Positions 22,840 through 30,330 of a stretch of 33,304 bases of DNA are shown piece by piece. This DNA is from an uncultured Mycoplasmatota bacterium (GTDB taxonomy: Bacteria; Bacillota_I; Bacilli_A; RF39; UBA660): the NCBI GenBank assembly GCA_900543675.1, contig UQRY01000018.1, forward strand, positions 5,001-38,304. Direction: 5' to 3'. Under the pieces are notes generated by a model that did no database searches, had not been told where the DNA came from, and saw only the letters and a program-made list of their open reading frames with translations. Within the stretch, counting starts at the first letter, position 1, and every line of letters starts with the position of its first letter. The position numbers and the translations under genes were made by a program.

Positions 22840-23820
22840 ATGGCAAGTAGTATTACCCATGCATATTTTGTAATGGATGTCTACGACCGTTTAAGTATCC
22901 GTAGCAAAGAATTATTAGTGGAACATAAAGAATTATTAAAAACGGCTGCGCAAAATATGGACGTATTATTTTTTTATAATCTTACTAATTTAAAAAAAGG
23001 AAAAAAGATGCGTGATTTTGGTTCATATTTTCATCGTCATAAAAGTTATGACTTTTTTTCTACTTTAGTTAATTATATTAAATACAATCACTATCAATAT
23101 CATCCTGAAGTGATTGCTTTTCTCTATGGAATGTTAAGTCATTATGTCCTAGATTCAACGATTCATCCATATGTGATATACCGTACTGGTGAGTACTATA
23201 AAAAGGATAAGAATACATATCGTTATAATCAATTACATGGAGAAATGGAATCTTATTTTGATAACTATTTAGTCATGATTAGAGAACATAAAAAACCACA
23301 CAAGTTTAAGTGTCATGAATTTTGTTTTAATGTCGATACACTTAGTCCTGATCTTATCGAAGTCATGGACTTTACTTACCGAGAGGTGTTTGGCTTAGAT
23401 AAATTTCATACTTATTATTTAAAAGCTATTTCTCAGATGCGCTTTTTTTTCCGCGTATTTCGTTACGATCCTATCGGGTGGAAACGACTTAGCTTTTCGC
23501 TCATTGATTCAGTTTGTCCAAAAAGTTTACTTAGAAAGGCACCTCTTTCTTATCATATGAAGATGCATAAATATACGTGGTTTTTAAATTTAGAACATAA
23601 AAAGTGGTACAATCCAACGGATAAAAGAACCCACAGTACAAAATCATTATTAGAATTATATACGGAAGCGCTTTCTAAAACGGTTACGATGATCGAAGAG
23701 ATTAATCAGTTTTTCTATTACGATAAAAAAATTAATTTGAAAAAGGTTTTAGGTAATCAAAGTTATGTTACAGGAAAAGATTGTTCAAAGCAAAAGGAAC
23801 TAAAATATTTCGAGTTTTAG
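22840..23820 (+). CDS. Zinc-dependent phospholipase C-like protein
   Basis: A 326-residue protein of the zinc-dependent phospholipase C / S1-P1 nuclease fold. Likely zinc ligands are His in SSITHAYFVMD at the start, Asp in AAQNMDVLFFYN, the pair His/Asp in MLSHYVLDSTIHP, and His/Glu in NQLHGEMESYFD. This helical, His/Asp-rich order matches the short cytoplasmic PLC-like proteins common in Firmicutes rather than the secreted toxins; no signal peptide is present. The C-terminal third (from about 205) is aromatic and basic. The substrate is unknown. It has its own extended -10 promoter; the ribosome site is weak. It precedes the SpoIID-like gene by 73 bp. Confidence 0.8.
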   Translation: MASSITHAYFVMDVYDRLSIRSKELLVEHKELLKTAAQNMDVLFFYNLTNLKKGKKMRDFGSYFHRHKSYDFFSTLVNYIKYNHYQYHPEVIAFLYGMLSHYVLDSTIHPYVIYRTGEYYKKDKNTYRYNQLHGEMESYFDNYLVMIREHKKPHKFKCHEFCFNVDTLSPDLIEVMDFTYREVFGLDKFHTYYLKAISQMRFFFRVFRYDPIGWKRLSFSLIDSVCPKSLLRKAPLSYHMKMHKYTWFLNLEHKKWYNPTDKRTHSTKSLLELYTEALSKTVTMIEEINQFFYYDKKINLKKVLGNQSYVTGKDCSKQKELKYFEF

Positions 23821-23868
23821 TTTCTTTTTTAATTTCCTGTTTTGTTTGTATGTTTTTGGGATAATCAT

Positions 23869-23884
23869 CTAATACTAGTATTAG
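23869..23884. promoter_or_regulatory. 16-bp perfect palindrome before the SpoIID-like gene
   Basis: CTAATACTAGTATTAG ends inside the ribosome site and 9 bp before the ATG. It could be an operator or an RNA hairpin masking translation initiation. Confidence 0.45.
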
Positions 23885-23893
23885 GTGATTTAT

Positions 23894-24982
23894 ATGTTTT
23901 ATAAGTATTTAATGGTTAATGTAGATGGAAAAGATGTTTTGTATTTGTATTTAAATAATCGCGAAGAGTATGCTAGTGAATTTATTTTTCATCGTAATGA
24001 AAGAGAACCGATAGAACTATATCGGAAAATCTCACACTATGTAGAGAATATGGGAATTGATTTTACTGGAGATATGATTTATGTTGTTGTTAATGACGTA
24101 GTGGTAGTTTCTGTAGATTTGAGTAATTACGATAAGAAGAATGACCGACTAGTAGAAATTATTGGCGTAGAAGCAGGTTTAAGCAACAAATTTATCGATT
24201 TGGATCGTAGTAGTGGAATCATTGAACGACTTAAAATGGATGACTATATTTTTGGCGTAGTATCTGGAGAGATGCCAGCTGTATTTCATGATGAAGCTTT
24301 GAAAGCACAAGCTGTTATTGCTAGAACTTACGCTTCGAAACGATTAAGCAAAGGGTTAAAAATTAAAGATTATAATGCGGTACAAATCTATCGGGATAAA
24401 CATTACCTAAAAGAAATTTGGGGTAATCATTATGATGAGTATACTAAAAAAATTAGAAAGGCTATCAAAGATACAGAAAATGAGGTACTCATGTTTGATG
24501 GGGATTATATTGATGCTTATTATCATTTATCTAGTAATGGAAAAACAGAAGACTCTAGTAATGTTTTAAAACTTGCTTATCCGTATTTAGTTAGTGTATC
24601 TAGTTTTTTTGAAACGGATCATAATTCGGTTAGTAGAAGGATTGTACCTAACGATTATTTAAGTAAGCTGTTACAAGTCGAAATTACTAAAAATACTCCC
24701 GTTGAAATTTTGGTAAAAACTATTGGGCATCGCGTAAAATATGTGAAATTTGGAGATAAAGTTTTTGACGGATTAATTTTGGCTAGAAGACTTGGGCTCA
24801 ATTCCAATGACTTCAGTATCAGTATTGAAGATAGTTACACTACTTTTACTACCAGAGGACATGGACACGGTTTAGGACTTAGTAAATATGGTGCGGAAGG
24901 AATGGCTAAAGCTGGTTACAATTATCGCCAGATTTTAGAACATTACTATCCCAATACTTATTTACAGAAAGAAGTAAAATAA
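23894..24982 (+). CDS. SpoIID/LytB-domain protein without membrane anchor
   Basis: SpoIID-type enzymes are lytic transglycosylases that cleave denuded glycan strands; SpoIID acts during engulfment of the forespore. The core is clear: LKMDDYIFGVVSGEMPA with the catalytic Glu near residue 125, LKAQAVIARTYASKRL, and YYHLSSNGKTEDSSNV. The C-terminal GHGHGLGLSKYGAEGMAKAG is followed by YRQILEHYYPNT. The 362-residue protein lacks the usual N-terminal membrane segment; its first 110 residues are instead a hydrophilic, probably beta-rich domain (VNVDGKDVLYLYLNNREEY). ATG 23894 follows the AGGTGAT site; the earlier GTG is part of that site. Whether it is exported, or acts inside like a coat-associated enzyme, is unclear. 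Confidence 0.85.
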   Translation: MFYKYLMVNVDGKDVLYLYLNNREEYASEFIFHRNEREPIELYRKISHYVENMGIDFTGDMIYVVVNDVVVVSVDLSNYDKKNDRLVEIIGVEAGLSNKFIDLDRSSGIIERLKMDDYIFGVVSGEMPAVFHDEALKAQAVIARTYASKRLSKGLKIKDYNAVQIYRDKHYLKEIWGNHYDEYTKKIRKAIKDTENEVLMFDGDYIDAYYHLSSNGKTEDSSNVLKLAYPYLVSVSSFFETDHNSVSRRIVPNDYLSKLLQVEITKNTPVEILVKTIGHRVKYVKFGDKVFDGLILARRLGLNSNDFSISIEDSYTTFTTRGHGHGLGLSKYGAEGMAKAGYNYRQILEHYYPNTYLQKEVK

Positions 24983-25062
24983 GGTTAAGCGGATAGTAGA
25001 AATATACTTTTCTTTGAGTATCAACTATCCCATTAAATTTTATTAGTAGCGCTTTGACAAAC

Positions 25063-25093
25063 AAAAAGCAGTACGTCTAGACATACTACTTTT
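25063..25093 (-). terminator. Terminator of htpG
   Basis: AAAAGTAGTA...TACTGCTTTTT on the minus strand, with a ~10-nt loop and T-rich tail. Confidence 0.65.
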
Positions 25094-25119
25094 AGTTAAA
25101 TTATATTTATTGTTACTTA

Positions 25120-25151
25120 AGAATAATGTTTCATCTTCATTATTCTTTTTT
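25120..25151 (+). terminator. Terminator of the SpoIID-like gene
   Basis: AGAATAATG/CATTATTCT, a 9-bp perfect stem followed by TTTTT. It overlaps the stop of htpG. Confidence 0.75.
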
Positions 25152-27033
25152 ATTTGGACATTACTTCACATACTAGATTAGTGATTTCTGTTGGATTAGT
25201 AATTGGAAGTCCTTCAATCAATCTAGCTTGAGCATATAATATCTTTGTATAGCTTTCTAATTCTTTTTTATCATGTTGATATAGATCTTTTAATTTTTCA
25301 GCGATTGGATGAGTAGCATTGATTTCCATTACAGTTGTTGCTTTTACCTTTTCATCAGTTGGCATCGCATTAATTACTTTTTCCATTTCCAAAGAAATTG
25401 CCCCTTCTGAAGTTAAACATACAGGATGATTCTTTAAACGATTGGTGAATCTGACATCTTGAATTTCTGTTTTTAATGCTTCTTTCATACTCGCAAACAT
25501 ATCTTTAGCTTCTTCGTTTTGTTTTTTCAAACTTTCTTTTTCTTCTTCGGTATCTAAATCTAGGTTATCTGTACTGACATTGACAAATTTTTTATTATCA
25601 TATTCGGTTAATGTCTGCATCACAAATTCGTCTACATAGTCAGTTAAGTAAAGAATTTCGTATCCTTTATCTTTTACTTTTTCTACTTGTGGAAGATCAT
25701 CGATTTTATCTACTGTTTCTCCACATGCATAATAAATCTTATCTTGATTTTCTTTCATTCTAGAAATGTATTCACCAAAGGTTACCATTTTCTTTTCTGT
25801 TGATGAATAGAAGATCATTAAATCTTTTAACTTATCTTTATCCATTCCATAGTTGTTGTAGATACCAAATTTTAACTGCATACCGAATGCTTTAAAGAAT
25901 TTCTCATAGTTTTCACGATCGTTTTCTAGTAAATCCATTAGTTCACTTTTAATTTTTTTCTCGATATTCTTAGCAATTAATTGTAGTTTACGATCCTGTT
26001 GAAGCATCTCACGAGAAATATTTAAAGATAAATCGTTACTATCTACTAAGCCTTTAACGAAACTGAAATAATCTGGTAATAAATCACTACATTTATCCAT
26101 AATCATTACGCCGTTTGCGTATAGAGAAAGTCCCTTTTCGAACTCTTTAGAATAGTAGTCATAAGAAGCATGACTAGGAATATAAAGTAAGGCATAGTAA
26201 CTACATTGTCCTTCTACAAAAGTATGAATCGTACGGAGTGGTTCTTCATAATCGAAGAATTTTTCTTGATAGAATTGGTTATACTCTTCTTGTTTTAAGT
26301 CTTTCTTATTTTTCTTCCAAATAGGAATCATACTGTTTAATGTTTCTTCTTCGATATGACTCTCATATTCATCTTTTGATCCTTCTTTTAAGTGGCGATG
26401 TTCAATATCCATTTTAATTGGATAACGAATATAATCAGAATATTTTTTGACGATTCCTTGAATACGATATGGTTCTAAGAACTCACTATATTTTTCTTCT
26501 TCAGTATCCTCTTTTATTTTTAGTGTTATGGTTGTTCCTATTTCCTCTTTATCACATTCTTCGATCGTATATCCATCGGCACCCTTAGAAGTCCAACGGT
26601 AAGCTTTATCACTATCTACAGAATGGCTAGTTACACTTACTTCATCACTAACCATAAAGGCTGAATAGAAACCAACACCGAATTGACCAATAATGTCAAT
26701 GTCTTTTTTCTTATCTGCTGCTTCTTTAAAGGCAAGTGAACCACTTTGGGCGATTGTACCTAAGTTGTTCTCTAATTCTTCTTCGGTCATACCGCAACCA
26801 TTATCTTGAATCGTTAATTCACGTTTTTCTTTATCGATGGCTAATTTTATTTCAAAAGAATCTCTCTTTACTTTAAGTTTCTTATCTGTTAAAGAACGAT
26901 AGTATAATTTATCGATCGCATCACTGGCATTAGAGATTAACTCACGTAAAAAGATCTCTTTATTTGTATAAATCGAATGAATCATTAGGTCCAAAAGCTT
27001 TTTGGATTCTGCTTTGAATTGTCTTTTTTTCAT
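25150..27033 (-). CDS. htpG: Hsp90-family molecular chaperone HtpG
   Basis: A dimeric ATP-dependent chaperone of 627 residues, the full family length. The N-terminal GHKL ATPase shows FKAESKKLLDLMIHSIYTNK, LRELISNASDAIDKL (ATP-binding Asn), DNGCGMTEEEL and IGQFGVGFYSAFMV. The middle domain contains YIPSHASYDYY and DSNDLSLNISREMLQQDR with the ATP-contacting Arg. The C-terminal dimerisation part closes the protein. The frame has ATGs at 27039 and 27033; GAGGG is one base from the first and seven from the second, so 27033 is chosen. A CIRCE element overlaps the promoter, so HrcA control is likely, which differs from Bacillus subtilis, where htpG is outside the HrcA regulon. Confidence 0.97.
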   Translation of the reverse strand: MKKRQFKAESKKLLDLMIHSIYTNKEIFLRELISNASDAIDKLYYRSLTDKKLKVKRDSFEIKLAIDKEKRELTIQDNGCGMTEEELENNLGTIAQSGSLAFKEAADKKKDIDIIGQFGVGFYSAFMVSDEVSVTSHSVDSDKAYRWTSKGADGYTIEECDKEEIGTTITLKIKEDTEEEKYSEFLEPYRIQGIVKKYSDYIRYPIKMDIEHRHLKEGSKDEYESHIEEETLNSMIPIWKKNKKDLKQEEYNQFYQEKFFDYEEPLRTIHTFVEGQCSYYALLYIPSHASYDYYSKEFEKGLSLYANGVMIMDKCSDLLPDYFSFVKGLVDSNDLSLNISREMLQQDRKLQLIAKNIEKKIKSELMDLLENDRENYEKFFKAFGMQLKFGIYNNYGMDKDKLKDLMIFYSSTEKKMVTFGEYISRMKENQDKIYYACGETVDKIDDLPQVEKVKDKGYEILYLTDYVDEFVMQTLTEYDNKKFVNVSTDNLDLDTEEEKESLKKQNEEAKDMFASMKEALKTEIQDVRFTNRLKNHPVCLTSEGAISLEMEKVINAMPTDEKVKATTVMEINATHPIAEKLKDLYQHDKKELESYTKILYAQARLIEGLPITNPTEITNLVCEVMSK

Positions 27034-27072
27034 TTTCATTCCCTCTTTCTTATTTTCAACTCGATCGTTTTT

Positions 27073-27101
27073 ATCTTACTACGCAAATTAGCAAATGTCA
27101 A
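27073..27101 (-). promoter_or_regulatory. Sigma-A promoter of htpG inside CIRCE
   Basis: TTGACA (plus-strand span 27096-27101), 17 nt, TAAGAT (27073-27078). The -35 lies in the CIRCE spacer and half-site. Confidence 0.75.
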
Positions 27102-27114
27102 TATCGAGTGCTAA
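27088..27114. promoter_or_regulatory. CIRCE operator of htpG (HrcA site)
   Basis: Read on the minus strand TTAGCACTC, nine bases, then ATTTGCTAA. The first half-site is perfect and the second matches 6/9, with the exact N9 spacing. Confidence 0.7.
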
Positions 27115-27175
27115 AAATATTTATTTTTTTGCTGTTCTTCTATAGGGAATAATTTAGTTTTCATCTATATCTATA

Positions 27176-27850
27176 TTAGTAATAGTGAAAATACTCGATT
27201 ACACTATTCGTAATAATTTTCGCAAGCTTTTTTTGATATTCGTCTGTTCGTAGTAAATAACGTTCATTCGCATTAGAGAGAAATCCACATTCAATTAATA
27301 CACCTAAAACGGTAGTGTTTTTATACATGTAGAGATCTGTTGTTTTTAAAGAGCGTTGGGTTTTTAATTCTGTTTTGAAATTTTTCATTAAAATTTCGCC
27401 TAATACTTTATTTTGGGGATTAATTCCATTATATAATACTTCCGCTCCACTCCAACTAGGGTTCCGATAATGGTTAATGTGAATGGATAAATACATTTCG
27501 GCATTATATTTCTTATACATTAATATACGACGGTAGAGATCCCCTCGTTTTTTTCTTTCATCCCACTCACTAGATAAATCAGTATCTGTCTCTCTAGTCA
27601 TATACACAATAGCTCCTTTTTCACTTAGTTGATCTCTAAGCTTTTCTGAGATTTCTAGCGTAATATCCTTTTCCATAATATTTCCATACATCGTTCCAGG
27701 ATCACGTCCTCCATGCCCAGGATCGACAAAGATTACTCTGCCTAGGAGTGGCAAGTCTTCAGTTACCGCATTAACTTTTGGATAGAATCCTAATAATAGA
27801 ATCATAATTATCACTAAAAAAATTACGAATCCCCATCTTTTTTTCGTCAT
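27176..27850 (-). CDS. cwlD: CwlD-like N-acetylmuramoyl-L-alanine amidase
   Basis: In spore formers CwlD removes stem peptides from cortex peptidoglycan on the way to muramic delta-lactam, which germination lytic enzymes need. The 224-residue protein is near the usual CwlD size. One N-terminal membrane segment lies at about residues 7-25, then Amidase_3 alone: RVIFVDPGHGGRDPGTMYG, IMEKDITLEISEKLRD, VYMTRETDTDLSS, KKRGDLYRRI (CwlD-like basic loop), LSIHINHYRNPSWSGAE and VLIECGFLSNANE. Zn ligands are the two His and the Glu of these motifs. The start has a TTAGGTGAT site. It is divergent from the XRE gene at 27989 and may share its operator. A vegetative amidase is the alternative. Confidence 0.85.
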   Translation of the reverse strand: MTKKRWGFVIFLVIIMILLLGFYPKVNAVTEDLPLLGRVIFVDPGHGGRDPGTMYGNIMEKDITLEISEKLRDQLSEKGAIVYMTRETDTDLSSEWDERKKRGDLYRRILMYKKYNAEMYLSIHINHYRNPSWSGAEVLYNGINPQNKVLGEILMKNFKTELKTQRSLKTTDLYMYKNTTVLGVLIECGFLSNANERYLLRTDEYQKKLAKIITNSVIEYFHYY

Positions 27851-27932
27851 TTTATCACCTAATAAAGTATATGTTTTTGTCTTTAAAGTAAGCGTGGTTT
27901 AAAACTTTATTTGGTGAATATTATTCGCATTT

Positions 27933-27952
27933 CGCATAAAAGCCAATATGCG
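27933..27952. promoter_or_regulatory. XRE operator between cwlD and the first XRE gene
   Basis: CGCATA, 8 nt, TATGCG, preceded by another TTCGCAT at 27924-27930. The same arms and spacing recur at 28470-28489. Divergent promoter sequences flank it: TATAGA toward XRE, and a weaker TTGGCT-N17-TAATAT toward cwlD. Confidence 0.6.
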
Positions 27953-27988
27953 CAAAAAGCATACTATAGAATATTGACTGGTGATAAC

Positions 27989-28204
27989 ATGAGAAGACTA
28001 CGTGATTTACGAGAAGATAGAGACTTAAAACAAAAAGATCTAGCGGAAATATTACATTGTTCCCAAACGACTTATTCTCGATATGAAAATGGAAGATTAA
28101 GTGTTCCGATCGATGTATTAAAACAGTTAGCTCTTTTTTATCATGTCAGTATTGATTATCTAACAGATTTTACGGATATTAAAAAGCCTTATGCTAGAAA
28201 ATAG
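27989..28204 (+). CDS. Small XRE-family repressor (paralog 1)
   Basis: A 71-residue Cro/CI-type helix-turn-helix protein. The HTH spans about residues 5-60, with LKQKDLAEILHCSQTTYSRY followed by ENGRLSVPIDVLKQLALFYH and a C-terminal VSIDYLTDF. The long frame to 27911 overlaps the operator and lacks a ribosome site; the ATG at 27989 follows TGGTGAT. It is strongly similar to the gene at 28525 and more distantly to 30720. It probably binds the CGCATA/TATGCG half-sites upstream of itself, giving autorepression, and may govern cwlD on the other side (inference). No phage or plasmid genes are nearby, so it appears to be a chromosomal regulator. Confidence 0.9.
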   Translation: MRRLRDLREDRDLKQKDLAEILHCSQTTYSRYENGRLSVPIDVLKQLALFYHVSIDYLTDFTDIKKPYARK

Positions 28205-28220
28205 GGATAAGTCGCTATCT

Positions 28221-28427
28221 TTATTCTGGAAGATTTAATTCTTCATCTAAGATTTGATCTAATTTTTCATAATAGCTGAATAATAATTTTTCCATTTTTA
28301 ATAAATATTGTTCATCTTGTTTTTTAGAAAGATAAAAGCGCTTATGATATATTTTCCATTTTATTTCTTTTACTTTATTTTCTAACGGCTTGATTACATA
28401 TTTCATATACATTGTGGCGTACTCCAT
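28221..28427 (-). CDS. Small basic 68-aa protein between the XRE genes
   Basis: Not recognised. The frame encodes a Lys/Glu/Tyr-rich helical protein (IKPLENKVKEIKWKIYHKRF, LSKKQDEQYLLKMEKLLFSY) that looks like a short coiled coil. An AGGAGGTG site precedes the ATG at 28427 by about 10 bases. A near-consensus promoter, TTGACA-N17-TAAAAT at 28455-28483, points into it, with XRE half-sites between and around its elements. This makes it a real gene under divergent control with the XRE gene at 28525. A competing short frame starts closer to the ribosome site but ends after 19 codons. Its function is unknown; an antagonist of the repressor is one idea. Confidence 0.6.
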   Translation of the reverse strand: MEYATMYMKYVIKPLENKVKEIKWKIYHKRFYLSKKQDEQYLLKMEKLLFSYYEKLDQILDEELNLPE

Positions 28428-28454
28428 ACAACATAAGCACCTCCTGATGATTTC

Positions 28455-28483
28455 ATTTTATGCGCAATTCGCATAAATGTCAA
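28455..28483 (-). promoter_or_regulatory. Strong sigma-A promoter of the 68-aa gene
   Basis: The minus strand reads TTGACA (plus-strand span 28478-28483), 17 nt, TAAAAT (28455-28460). Confidence 0.7.
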
Positions 28484-28489
28484 TATGCG
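28459..28489. promoter_or_regulatory. XRE operator with three half-sites (second XRE gene)
   Basis: TATGCG (28459-28464), CGCATA (28470-28475) and TATGCG (28484-28489). The first two form TTATGCG-CAATT-CGCATAA; the last two have the 8-nt spacing seen at 27933. They overlap the divergent promoters; the XRE -10 is TATTATAGAAT downstream. Confidence 0.65.
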
Positions 28490-28524
28490 ACATCGGTATA
28501 TTATAGAATGAATTTGGTGATTGT

Positions 28525-28752
28525 ATGAGAAGACTACGAGATCTACGCGAAGACTGCGATTTGACACAGTCTACCATAGCTAAATTACTACACTGCTCTC
28601 AAACTACTTACTCTAGATATGAAAATGGAAATTTGAATGTTCCAATCGAAGTATTAAAACAATTAGCGGACTTTTATCATGTTAGTATCGATTACTTGAC
28701 TGAATTCACCGATGATAAGAGACCTTATACCAAAGCTACTAGAAATAAGTAG
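28525..28752 (+). CDS. Small XRE-family repressor (paralog 2)
   Basis: A 75-residue helix-turn-helix protein nearly identical in plan to paralog 1. It has LTQSTIAKLLHCSQTTYSRY, then ENGNLNVPIEVLKQLADFYH, then VSIDYLTEF and a basic tail. The ATG follows TTTGGTGAT. The operator, the ATAGAAT motif of the -10 and the start region are also conserved with paralog 1, so the whole promoter-gene unit was duplicated. It is divergent from the 68-aa gene and likely represses both that gene and itself. Cross-binding between the two repressors is expected because their recognition-helix stretch (CSQTTYSRYENG) is the same. Confidence 0.9.
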   Translation: MRRLRDLREDCDLTQSTIAKLLHCSQTTYSRYENGNLNVPIEVLKQLADFYHVSIDYLTEFTDDKRPYTKATRNK

Positions 28753-28871
28753 CTTTTTATATTTTGAGTCTATCATTTTATTTTTTATCTCACAAGCTTA
28801 TTACAAAATTTTCTATTAGAAAATTATCTTTATCACGATAAAATTTACACATTTAAAATATTTAAAAAAAA

Positions 28872-28898
28872 ATAGCACTCACTATTGACAAGTGCTAA
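28872..28898. promoter_or_regulatory. CIRCE operator of hsp20 (HrcA site)
   Basis: ATAGCACTC (8/9), nine bases, AAGTGCTAA (8/9), with the standard N9 spacing. Confidence 0.9.
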
Positions 28899-28913
28899 CT
28901 AAAGTGGTATTAT
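28885..28913 (+). promoter_or_regulatory. Sigma-A promoter of hsp20 inside CIRCE
   Basis: TTGACA (28885-28890), 17 nt, TATTAT (28908-28913) with an extended TGG. The -35 is in the CIRCE spacer, so HrcA would block polymerase. Confidence 0.85.
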
Positions 28914-28938
28914 GGAATCATGAAAGGAAGGATGATAT

Positions 28939-29331
28939 ATGAATTTAATCCCAAGAAAGTATTATTTAGATGACATTTTTGATAACTTCTTAAGTGTACC
29001 TGAGGAGAGTAACATGAAATGTGATATTTATGAGAAAGATGGTGTTTATCATATTGAAATGGACATTCCTGGATTTGATAAGAAGGATATAAAAGTAGAA
29101 TGTGATAAAGGCTACTTAACGATAACTGCTCAAAAGGAAGAGAAAGAAGAAGAACATAAAGATAAGAATTATATTCGCCGTGAAAGAAGATATGGTACTT
29201 ACAAACGTGAGTTCTATCTTGGTGAATTAGACAGTGAAAAGATTAATGCTGAATTCAAAGATGGTGTTCTTACTGTTACTGTTCCTAAAAAAGAAGAAGT
29301 TGAGACTAAAACTGTTATCGAAATTAAATAA
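28939..29331 (+). CDS. Hsp20/alpha-crystallin small heat-shock protein
   Basis: An ATP-independent holdase of 130 residues. The short N-terminal arm (LIPRKYYLDDIFDNFL) is followed by the alpha-crystallin domain from about residue 26: CDIYEKDGVYHIEMDIPGFD, IKVECDKGYLTITAQKEE, and the late AEFKDGVLTVTVPKKE with the family's GVL motif. It ends with TVIEIK, an I-x-I-type tail. The ribosome site is GGAAGGATG. Control by HrcA through the overlapping CIRCE element is directly supported; Hsp20 genes are not always in this regulon. It is monocistronic with a terminator. Confidence 0.95.
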   Translation: MNLIPRKYYLDDIFDNFLSVPEESNMKCDIYEKDGVYHIEMDIPGFDKKDIKVECDKGYLTITAQKEEKEEEHKDKNYIRRERRYGTYKREFYLGELDSEKINAEFKDGVLTVTVPKKEEVETKTVIEIK

Positions 29332-29350
29332 TCAATCAGTAAAGTTTCTA

Positions 29351-29375
29351 CCTGCTAAATTAGCAGGCTTTTTTT
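29351..29375 (+). terminator. Terminator of hsp20
   Basis: CCTGCTA-AAT-TAGCAGG stem followed by CTTTTTTT. Confidence 0.9.
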
Positions 29376-29449
29376 ATTTTATAATCAGTTTAAGTTTACA
29401 TAATCTTTTTATTTTGATATACTGACTGAGTAAGTTAGGAAGCGTTTAT

Positions 29450-30202
29450 ATGATTTATTTTATTATTTATGAAGATGTTCTTTTATCTTCTACTATTTAT
29501 CAATCACTTATTCATCAGTTTTTAGGCGATATGAAAAAGAAAAACTATCGCATTTTCAGTTGTCAAAATTATCATGAGTTTATGCATTTGCACATCGAAC
29601 ATTTAGATGGAATTAAAATTTTTATTTTTGACGTCGAGGTGCCTGGAAAAAACGGATTGGATTTGGCCAGAGAAATTCGTGCCCAAGGAGATAGACGTAG
29701 TCAAATTATCTTGTTATCCGATTTCGAACACTACCAGCATAGTCAATTTACCAGAAGGACTTTAGCTCTAGACTTTCTCTCTAAAAAAGCAGAGGACTTC
29801 AAAAACTTGTTCTTAGAATCGATCAATACTGCTTATACTTACTCAGCTGAACAGTTCTGCTTTTCCTTTTTATCTGATGGAGATACTCTACAAATTCCTT
29901 ATCAAAATATTCTATACTTTGAAAAGATTCCTAACGACAATGTAACTGTTCTTCATACTATAGATCGTACCTACCCGATTTGTAGTAGCTTAATTAATAT
30001 CGAAAAGAAGCTTCATCAAGATCCTAGATTTTTTAAAAGTCACCGTAGTTGTATCGTGAATCTTTTTAATATTGATGCTGTAAATTTTCATGATAATACT
30101 ATACAATTTAAAAATGATCACGAGCCATTACAACAATTAATTTCTCGTGATAAGCGTCGTGCACTGCGTAAAAAGTTGACCGATAGTCAATTTTTTCTGT
30201 AG
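29450..30202 (+). CDS. Orphan LytTR response regulator (AgrA-like)
   Basis: A 250-residue two-domain regulator. The receiver domain (about residues 1-125) has the acidic pair in IIYEDVLLSS, the phospho-accepting Asp61 in IFIFDVEVPGKNGLDLAREI, and Lys in DFLSKKAED. The LytTR DNA-binding domain (about 145-245) contains ILYFEKIPNDNVTVLHT, FFKSHRSCIVNLFNIDAV and ISRDKRRALRKKL. This is the plan of AgrA/ComE/BlpR. No histidine kinase, peptide pheromone or AgrB processing gene is adjacent, so its kinase partner must be elsewhere, or it works without one. The start follows TTAGGAAGC, a moderate ribosome site. It is probably transcribed on its own. Confidence 0.92.
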   Translation: MIYFIIYEDVLLSSTIYQSLIHQFLGDMKKKNYRIFSCQNYHEFMHLHIEHLDGIKIFIFDVEVPGKNGLDLAREIRAQGDRRSQIILLSDFEHYQHSQFTRRTLALDFLSKKAEDFKNLFLESINTAYTYSAEQFCFSFLSDGDTLQIPYQNILYFEKIPNDNVTVLHTIDRTYPICSSLINIEKKLHQDPRFFKSHRSCIVNLFNIDAVNFHDNTIQFKNDHEPLQQLISRDKRRALRKKLTDSQFFL

Positions 30203-30330
30203 AGTACTTACCGAAAATCGCGAAAAAACTACATTTTATCACTTTTTTCTAAATTCACCCTCTTTTTATGATACGATTAAATTACTTAAGTTTTTAGTGA
30301 ATTCACAAATAGAATAGAAGGAGGAACATG

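Noticed and set aside
29340..29450. agr-like pheromone operon near the LytTR regulator
   Set aside because: No AgrB, AgrC or AgrD-like frame is present on either side.
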